Source: Bacteroidales bacterium
Lineage (GTDB): Bacteria > Bacteroidota > Bacteroidia > Bacteroidales > UBA7960
Direction of reading: 5' to 3'
Assembly (NCBI GenBank): GCA_003557965.1
Contig: PWND01000048.1
Span: 1-5,462, forward strand
Length of the DNA stretch: 5,462 nucleotides
Shown here: positions 1 through 4,189 of the stretch, piece after piece
Numbering within the stretch: position 1 is the first letter of the stretch
Layout: every line of letters begins with the position of its first letter
Made by a program: the position numbers and the translations under genes
The notes under the pieces: generated by a model
The model's database searches: none
Told to the model about the DNA's origin: nothing
The model's input: only the letters and a program-made list of their open reading frames with translations

Positions 1-54
1 AAATATGGACTAGTTCATTTTTAAAAGCTTAGTTAGCTACTGCATTTTCAAAAC

Positions 55-75
55 TATATTTTTCGTAAAAACGAA
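55..75 (+). promoter_or_regulatory. Weak candidate promoter and small leader hairpin ahead of the beta-helix gene
   Basis: TATATTTT at 55-62 matches seven of eight positions of the Bacteroidota -7 consensus TAnnTTTG, but I see no convincing -33 TTTG at the proper distance. Immediately after it, TTCGT (62-66) and ACGAA (71-75) can pair around an AAAA loop, forming a five-base-pair stem in the short A/T-rich leader. The gene start at 95 has no Shine-Dalgarno sequence, which is normal for this phylum. In such an A/T-rich stretch these matches could be chance. Confidence 0.2.
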
Positions 76-94
76 CTTTAAAAAATTAATATTT

Positions 95-1612
95 ATGAAA
101 AAATTTATTAAAAAAGTTCAACCATTATTATATGTTTTATTGTTTCTATTCTTTACAGCTGAAACTAAGATGTTATTAGCAAATTCCTTTGAAATAATTG
201 GAGAGGATACCAAGTTAATTAATGTAAAGGATTTTGGTGCTATAGGTGACGGGGTTACAGATGACACAGGAGCAATAAATGCTGCTGTTGCTGAAACTAT
301 AAACGGTTTGGTCCGGTTTCCCCGTGGCATCTACCGTATAACAGAAACAATTGACATTTTTTTAGCTGAAAACGGTCTTTTAGGTCTCTCAGGAACTGGT
401 GCCAGCGCAAGAATAATCATGGAAGGAGAAGGCCCAGCTTTTCGTTTTGTTGGTTCTCATGAAGGAACAGCCAATCCGGCTTCCGTAAAGCCCGTAGTAT
501 GGGAAAAGGAGCGCATGCCTCTCATATATGATCTTGAAATAACCGGATCACATCCCAATGCTGATGGACTGGAGTTTCAATATACTCACATGCCTGTTGT
601 CAATTCTGTACTAATACGGAACGTCCGGCATGGTATTTATTTAACTCACCGTAACCGTAATGTAATTATAAGTGATAGTCATATTTATGATTGCAGTGGA
701 GTGGGTATTTACTTGGATTCAGTTAATTTGCATCAGATAAATATAAGCAATAGTCATATCAGCTACAATCGTCTTGGCGGGATCAAGATAATTAAGAGTG
801 AAATACGGAATATTCAGATTACAGGTAATGACATAGAATATAACTGCATGACTCGATCAAGAACATCACCGGAGGGAGCAGTTTCAGCCGATATTTGGAT
901 CGACTGTTCTAAAGGTGGTAGCGTACGTGAAGGAACAATTTCCGGCAATACAATACAGGCACTACCAAGTCCGAATGGTGCCAATATCCGTTTTACAGGG
1001 TTTTCCGGCAATAATGAAAAGATTGGGCTATTATCTGTTACCGGAAATCATATAAGCAGCCAGATGGTAAACATTCATCTTGACCATACACATGGAATCA
1101 GTATAACGGGGAATACGTTTATTCGCGGATATGATCGTAATATCTTAATAGAAAACAGTCGCAATGTGATTGTCAATGCAAATGTATTTGATCATAATAA
1201 AGACTATGTTCCAAAAGGAGAAAAATATGCGCCTGGAGGAATCACTCTATCTGATTGTGATAATATTATCCTGTCTGACAATATTATAGATGGTGTTGAA
1301 TATGAACCAGGAGGTGCTATTACTGTAAGTGACAGCAAAGAAATATCTCTAAGAGGTAATCATATAAGTAATCCAAAATATCGAGGTATACAGATTAATC
1401 GCAGCGGTAATGTTCGTGTAACAGATTGTCGTATTTACGAAAATGTCAGCATGCCAAAGATGCTTGGCTCGATAGAATTAAACGGAGCCTGTTCCGGTAC
1501 AATAATACGTAACAACAGCATTATTCGTGGTAAGGAAGGAGACATTGTCAATCGTGCATCAGGTGTAATTATAAAAGGAAATATAACAGATGATCTGATC
1601 CCTGACAGATAA
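95..1612 (+). CDS. Secreted right-handed beta-helix protein, pectate lyase 3 superfamily
   Basis: This 505-residue protein begins with a signal peptide: Lys-rich residues 2-7, a hydrophobic core at about 10-21, and cleavage probably near residue 30. Residues 42-85 carry the classic opening of the pectate-lyase-3/glycosyl-hydrolase-28-like fold, with DFGAIGDGVTDDT at 46-58 followed by a short helix and then FPRGIYRI at 75-82. The rest, about 140-500, is a chain of short beta-helix rungs rich in Asn turns, such as ISNSHI, ITGNDI, VTGNHI, ITGNTF and LSDNII. It is therefore predicted to be an exported or periplasmic parallel beta-helix that acts on or binds a polysaccharide. The fold covers polysaccharide lyases, polygalacturonase-like hydrolases and epimerases, and I cannot assign a substrate or catalytic residues by eye. 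No other domain, lipobox or C-terminal sorting domain is evident. It is a single gene followed by insertion-sequence debris, so membership of the downstream locus is unproven. The start at 95 is chosen because it gives a complete signal peptide. Confidence 0.85.
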   Translation: MKKFIKKVQPLLYVLLFLFFTAETKMLLANSFEIIGEDTKLINVKDFGAIGDGVTDDTGAINAAVAETINGLVRFPRGIYRITETIDIFLAENGLLGLSGTGASARIIMEGEGPAFRFVGSHEGTANPASVKPVVWEKERMPLIYDLEITGSHPNADGLEFQYTHMPVVNSVLIRNVRHGIYLTHRNRNVIISDSHIYDCSGVGIYLDSVNLHQINISNSHISYNRLGGIKIIKSEIRNIQITGNDIEYNCMTRSRTSPEGAVSADIWIDCSKGGSVREGTISGNTIQALPSPNGANIRFTGFSGNNEKIGLLSVTGNHISSQMVNIHLDHTHGISITGNTFIRGYDRNILIENSRNVIVNANVFDHNKDYVPKGEKYAPGGITLSDCDNIILSDNIIDGVEYEPGGAITVSDSKEISLRGNHISNPKYRGIQINRSGNVRVTDCRIYENVSMPKMLGSIELNGACSGTIIRNNSIIRGKEGDIVNRASGVIIKGNITDDLIPDR

Positions 1613-1655
1613 TATAGCCCGAATAATGAGCAATACAGTCCCATTTAAAATAACT

Positions 1656-1683
1656 GAAAAAGGGAGCTATATAATAGTCCCTT
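1656..1683 (-). terminator. Candidate intrinsic terminator, better on the minus strand
   Basis: AAGGGA (1660-1665) pairs with TCCCTT (1678-1683), and inside it CTAT (1667-1670) pairs with ATAG (1674-1677) around an ATA loop, with G1666 bulged. Read on the minus strand, the stem is followed at once by a run of T (complement of the A run at 1657-1661), which is the usual layout of a factor-independent terminator. On the + strand the stem is followed by CCTAAGG, without a T run, so it would end the beta-helix transcript less well. It lies just beyond the point where transposase similarity ends, so it may be the old terminator of the insertion sequence or may simply separate convergent transcription. 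Confidence 0.5.
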
Positions 1684-1686
1684 CCT

Positions 1687-1967
1687 AAGGGTAATAACTG
1701 ATTATGGCAAGCTATCAATCGTTCTCCGGGATAATTGGAAGAAGATATCTCTGCAAGATTTTGCTTGTCAAACAAAGATAACTGCAAGTCACCCTGATTG
1801 ACCAGGTCCCTGATTGCATCAAAGCGCAGGCAGGAAATCTACCCGATTCCCGGATGCTCCTTCAGATGATCAATTTGCGTTTGGGCAAGCATTCCCCTGT
1901 CACCTGCCAACACAATACGTTTCAATCCAAACCGGCCAATAAGTTTATCGCAGAGTTACCGGTATAA
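1687..1967 (-). pseudogene. Decayed IS1634-like (IS4 superfamily) transposase fragment
   Basis: Translating the minus strand from about 1967 down to 1687 in one frame gives a stretch that reads like the middle of IS1634-type transposases: RFGLKRIVLAGDRGML (about 1934-1887), then QTQIDHLKEHPGIG, then a stop at 1841-1839 where the family usually has Trp, then ISCLRFDAIRDLV, QLSLFDKQNLAEI (about 1787-1749) and YPGERLIACHNQLL (about 1733-1692). The GDRGM segment probably contains one Asp of the DDE catalytic triad. A second in-frame stop lies at 1958-1956. Similarity is lost at both ends, so N- and C-terminal parts are missing, and no terminal inverted repeats were recognised. The fragment cannot make an active enzyme. 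The family assignment is from remembered family sequence, not a search; that it is a dead transposase is more certain than the exact family. Confidence 0.75.
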
Positions 1968-2030
1968 CACAGCATCAGTTCACGTTATCACTTAATCTTC
2001 AGTAAGGCCGTTAAAAAAAGTTAATAAAAT
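1968..2030. other. Non-coding remainder between the transposase fragment and the sigma promoter
   Basis: No open reading frame, RNA gene or clear repeat could be recognised here. The base composition shifts from the more GC-balanced transposase debris (up to about 1967) to an A/T-rich stretch from about 2011, which leads into the promoter of the sigma gene. The edge of the former insertion presumably lies within this segment, but no target-site duplication was found by eye. Confidence 0.4.
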
Positions 2031-2034
2031 TATG

Positions 2035-2063
2035 TTGTTCTATTAAAAATATTTTTACTTTTG
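2035..2063 (+). promoter_or_regulatory. Bacteroidota-type promoter of the ECF sigma gene
   Basis: TACTTTTG at 2056-2063 matches the -7 consensus TAnnTTTG of Bacteroidota primary-sigma promoters at every defined position. TTG at 2035-2037 could be the -33 element, with 18 bases between the two, slightly short of the usual 19-21. Transcription would start near 2070, leaving a leader of under 20 bases before the ATG at 2088. This implies that the regulator is transcribed by the housekeeping sigma factor and not only by itself. It also argues against the TTG at 2061 as start codon, because that codon lies inside the -7 box. Confidence 0.55.
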
Positions 2064-2087
2064 TATAAATTGCTACCCGATTCATCT

Positions 2088-2639
2088 ATGGAATCACCCA
2101 ATGATGAAAATAAATTGCTGAAGGGCCTTCTGAAAGGGGATATCATAGCATTCGAATATTTATACAAAAAGCATAATAAAAGAATATATGCATTTTCATT
2201 AAGATACCTTAGAAATAAGGAAGATGCTGAAGGTGTGGCCCAGGAAGTCTTTTTAAAGCTATGGGAGAATTGTAAAAAACTCCATAAAAACAGCAATCTG
2301 AATGCATGGATATACACTGTCACCTTTAATGCTATAAAGAAGCGCTTCAGAAAACTCAGCACAGAAAAACGACACCTTGAAAACCATTCGGCATCAATAG
2401 AATCCGGAAGAGAAGAAATTTCCGAGGTTGAATATCACGATATGCTGGAAAAGGCAACTCAACTTATCGAAAAATTACCACCACAACAAAAAAGAGTTTT
2501 TCTTTTGAGGATTGAAAGAGAATTATCCTGCGATGAAATGGCAGAGAAACTCAATATCTCAAAAAAAACTGCTGAAAACCACCTTAACAGGGCCCGGTTA
2601 TACATAAAAAAAGAAATGATCAAAAAAGGACTTCTTTAA
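2088..2639 (+). CDS. ECF-type RNA polymerase sigma-70 factor, Bacteroidota FecI/SusC-associated group
   Basis: The 183-residue protein has the two domains of an extracytoplasmic-function sigma factor and the normal length for the family. Region 2 spans about residues 19-85: AFEYLYKKHNKRIYAFSLRYL, the DAEGVAQEVFLKLWE helix that binds core polymerase and the -10 element, then NAWIYTVTFNAIKKRFRK. A charged linker (about 90-115) leads to region 4, about 120-178, with LPPQQKRVFLLRIERELSCDEMAEKLNISKKTAENHLNRAR forming the helix-turn-helix that reads the -35 element. It should direct core polymerase to the promoter of the receptor operon when released by the anti-sigma protein encoded next. An in-frame TTG at 2061 would add nine residues, but it falls inside the promoter, so ATG 2088 is preferred. 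No Shine-Dalgarno sequence is visible. The 351-base gap to fecR is longer than usual for such pairs. Confidence 0.93.
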   Translation: MESPNDENKLLKGLLKGDIIAFEYLYKKHNKRIYAFSLRYLRNKEDAEGVAQEVFLKLWENCKKLHKNSNLNAWIYTVTFNAIKKRFRKLSTEKRHLENHSASIESGREEISEVEYHDMLEKATQLIEKLPPQQKRVFLLRIERELSCDEMAEKLNISKKTAENHLNRARLYIKKEMIKKGLL

Positions 2640-2700
2640 TCTTTCTTTTCTGCTGTATCAACTTTACACTGCCAACATTAAATCAATTAACATAAAAAAC

Positions 2701-2802
2701 ATTTAGACACCTGCCTATTTATCAGGAATCACTGTCCGGATTCATCAGGAATCAGTGTCCGTTTTGGTCAAGAATATGCAATTTAGACACCCACCTATTT
2801 AT
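2701..2802. repeat. Cluster of imperfect direct repeats, likely IS21-type element end or scar
   Basis: Two repeat units are interleaved. Unit A, ATTTAGACACC followed by CCTATTTAT, occurs at 2701-2722 and 2781-2802, matching at 20 of 22 positions and exactly 80 bases apart. Unit B, ATCAGGAATCACTGTCCG, occurs at 2721-2738 and 2744-2761, matching at 17 of 18 positions and 23 bases apart. On the minus strand the B units read as CGGACA-TGATTCC blocks. That resembles the multiple repeated transposase-binding sites at the ends of IS21-family elements in Bacteroidota. No istA- or istB-like coding sequence is present, so this would be an isolated end or a scar. The repeats are seen directly; the IS21 link is from memory of the family pattern and is uncertain. 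Confidence 0.5.
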
Positions 2803-2923
2803 ACTGAATACAAATAGCCATTCAACTGGGTATTTTGAAAGTTTTGCGGATTAATACTATATGGATGGAGCAGGAAAAGTGATTGTATCCATTCAGGTAA
2901 GGGTAGGTTTAATAGGTTAGGTT

Positions 2924-2965
2924 AATAATTCAGGAAGTTGCATTAAAGCTGCTTCCTGGATTATT
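2924..2965 (+). promoter_or_regulatory. 14-bp stem-loop 25 bases upstream of fecR
   Basis: AATAATTCAGGAAG (2924-2937) pairs with CTTCCTGGATTATT (2952-2965) over 14 consecutive base pairs, one of them a G-U wobble in the + strand RNA. The 14-base loop can add an inner GC/GC pair around ATTAAA. No T run follows on the + strand, so it does not look like a standard terminator for read-through from the sigma gene. Its position just ahead of the fecR start suggests an RNA processing, stability or translation-control structure, or an inverted-repeat protein-binding site. It could also be the leftover of a mobile element, given the repeats upstream. Confidence 0.55.
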
Positions 2966-2990
2966 CTACAATTTAGAATTCAATAAATAA

Positions 2991-4034
2991 ATGAAAATAG
3001 ATTATCAGACAATCAAGAGATATCTTGAGAATCAGGAAACAAAGGAAGACAGGGATAAAATTATCAGTTGGTTTCGTACTCCTGAAGCGGAAGAAGAACT
3101 AAGAGAAAAATCACGTATCTATTGGGATGCATTAACTCAAAAAGAGCAGGAGAAATTTGATGAATCCTTAATACTTGGAAGAATCTACAGGGAGATCAAA
3201 CTTAAGGAAGCCGAAGAGCGGTCAAAATCCTACTTGAAATTAACCAAAATAGTAAACTTCTTCTCAAAGGTTGCTGCGGTTCTATTTATACCACTGCTAA
3301 TATTTTTTCTAATAGAATATGATGTTATGAAGGGACGGCAGACAGATATTGCTTATATGGAAATTCATTGCCCGGTTGGAACTCGCACAAAGTTTTATTT
3401 ACCCGACGGATCAACCGGCTGGCTTAATGGTGGTTCCTCTCTCAAATATCCCTTGGAATTCTATGGTAATTCAAGAAATGTTAACCTTAGCGGAGAAGCC
3501 TATTTTGATTTAAAGACAAACCCTGAAAAGCCTTTCGTGGTTTCAGGCGGGGATCTGAACATTATTGCCAAAGGAACTGCCTTTAATGTAAGCGCATGGA
3601 ATGATGAACCAGAAATAAGAATTGTATTAACTGAAGGAAGCCTTGAGATTATTCAAAAAGATGAGGAAAGATCCATTGCTAAATTAAAACCGGGACAATT
3701 ACTGCACTTTAATCCTGAGATAAAAGGAAGCTATGTAAAAAATGTTGATACAGAAAAATATGTATCATGGATTGAAGGGAAACTGGTCTTCCGTGATGAT
3801 CCGTTAAGGGAAGTTGTTAGGCGGCTCAATCGCTGGTATAACGTGGATATCATAATAAAAGATGATATACTCCTTACATATGATTATGTAGCAACATTTG
3901 AGAACGAAACCCTTGACGAAGTACTTAAAATGCTTGCTTTATCAGCTCCTATCAAATATAAGGAATTACCCGGAAACCAACTTAATAATGGCAAATTTAA
4001 AAAAAGAAACTTAGAATTATATTATGAAAACTAA
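2991..4034 (+). CDS. FecR-family anti-sigma factor (inner membrane, FecR plus DUF4974)
   Basis: The 347-residue protein has the standard layout and length of Bacteroidota FecR-like regulators. Residues 1-85 are a charged cytoplasmic anti-sigma region (YQTIKRYLENQETKEDRDKI; ISWF at 25-28; IYWDAL at 43-48). Residues about 88-109 form one membrane helix. Residues about 122-222 are the periplasmic FecR domain, with PVGTRTKFYLPDGSTGWLNGGSSL at 128-151, NVNLSGEAYFDL at 163-174, and KGTAFNVSAW at 194-203 followed by LTEGSLEI. The last part, about 260-325, is the DUF4974 module (GKLVFRDDPLREVVRRLNRWYNVDI). It should hold the sigma factor encoded upstream inactive at the membrane until its periplasmic part receives a signal from the STN domain of the receptor encoded downstream. 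ATG 2991 is the start, following an A/T-rich leader without a Shine-Dalgarno sequence. No truncation or missing domain is apparent. Confidence 0.93.
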   Translation: MKIDYQTIKRYLENQETKEDRDKIISWFRTPEAEEELREKSRIYWDALTQKEQEKFDESLILGRIYREIKLKEAEERSKSYLKLTKIVNFFSKVAAVLFIPLLIFFLIEYDVMKGRQTDIAYMEIHCPVGTRTKFYLPDGSTGWLNGGSSLKYPLEFYGNSRNVNLSGEAYFDLKTNPEKPFVVSGGDLNIIAKGTAFNVSAWNDEPEIRIVLTEGSLEIIQKDEERSIAKLKPGQLLHFNPEIKGSYVKNVDTEKYVSWIEGKLVFRDDPLREVVRRLNRWYNVDIIIKDDILLTYDYVATFENETLDEVLKMLALSAPIKYKELPGNQLNNGKFKKRNLELYYEN

Positions 4035-4076
4035 AAACCCCTGAATAACCCATTGTTTAACTAAAACCCAACATTT

Positions 4077-4091
4077 ATGAAAAAAACCTGA
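4077..4091 (+). other. Four-codon mini-ORF (MKKT) in the fecR-susC leader
   Basis: ATG AAA AAA ACC TGA at 4077-4091 follows an A/T-rich ACATTT that resembles the leaders of the real genes here. The stop lies seven bases before the GC-rich hairpin at 4099-4122. The arrangement suggests a leader peptide or a decoy initiation site that could affect the hairpin, but a random four-codon ORF is easy to obtain in A-rich sequence, so the interpretation is speculative. Confidence 0.25.
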
Positions 4092-4098
4092 CAAAAAA

Positions 4099-4122
4099 GG
4101 GGAAGCGCTGGCACGCTACCCC
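4099..4122. terminator. GC-rich hairpin between fecR and the susC-like gene
   Basis: GGGG (4099-4102) pairs with CCCC (4119-4122) and AGCG (4104-4107) pairs with CGCT (4114-4117), with an A-A mismatch between them and a CTGGCA loop. The stem is preceded by six A (4093-4098). On the minus strand these become a T run directly after the stem, so formally it is a better minus-strand terminator. On the + strand the stem is followed by CTGATTTAAAG, a weak terminator at best. Since both neighbours point right, it probably acts on + strand RNA: partial termination after the regulatory genes, or protection of the 5' end of the abundant receptor mRNA. Confidence 0.5.
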
Positions 4123-4174
4123 CTGATTTAAAGTTTGTAACCCAATTTTCCTTAACAATTCAAATTACTAACTT

Positions 4175-4182
4175 AATCTTTG
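4175..4182 (+). promoter_or_regulatory. Weak -7-like box just ahead of the susC-like start
   Basis: AATCTTTG at 4175-4182 differs from the Bacteroidota -7 consensus TAnnTTTG at one defined position. A transcript from it would start near 4189, at the ATG at 4190 itself, leaving no leader for that start but a leader of about 67 bases for the internal ATG at 4256. No good -33 element is seen. The true promoter for this gene should instead be recognised by the partner ECF sigma factor, whose consensus I cannot derive from a single site. Confidence 0.2.
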
Positions 4183-4189
4183 CAAATTT

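Larger units (their letters stand above)
2640..2990. other. Long gap between sigma factor and fecR
   Basis: This 351-base stretch contains no plausible gene. Its contents are a T-rich tail after the sigma stop without a hairpin (2640-2660), the direct-repeat cluster at 2701-2802, a stretch with loosely repeated GGTTTAATA/GGTTAATA words (about 2905-2927), and a strong stem-loop at 2924-2965. A TTGAAA...TATATG pair with 17-base spacing occurs at about 2834-2862, but that is an E. coli-style promoter and is not expected to work in Bacteroidota. Whether fecR is co-transcribed with the sigma gene across this gap cannot be decided from the sequence. Confidence 0.6.

Noticed and set aside
118..330. 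Minus-strand open frame of 70 codons inside the beta-helix gene
   Set aside because: It is antisense to a gene with clear domain content and has no recognisable motif. The same applies to the frames at 814-1011 and 1435-1644.
1569..1787. Possible intact minus-strand protein of 72 codons
   Set aside because: Only its first 30 or so residues resemble transposase, and the similarity continues upstream past a stop codon. Its tail is read-through into unrelated sequence, so it is part of the pseudogene and not a separate gene.
2061..2087. Upstream TTG start for the sigma factor
   Set aside because: The TTG lies within the -7 promoter box at 2056-2063, and the added nine residues do not extend the family's N-terminus. 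ATG 2088 gives the standard length.
2030..2362. Minus-strand open frame of 110 codons overlapping the sigma gene
   Set aside because: It lies antisense to the well-supported ECF sigma gene and its translation has low-complexity Phe/Leu/Ser-rich content typical of a shadow frame.
2834..2862. TTGAAA and TATATG with a 17-base spacer as a promoter for fecR
   Set aside because: This is the proteobacterial sigma-70 pattern, whereas Bacteroidota promoters use a -33 TTTG and -7 TAnnTTTG. Such pairs are frequent by chance in A/T-rich gaps.
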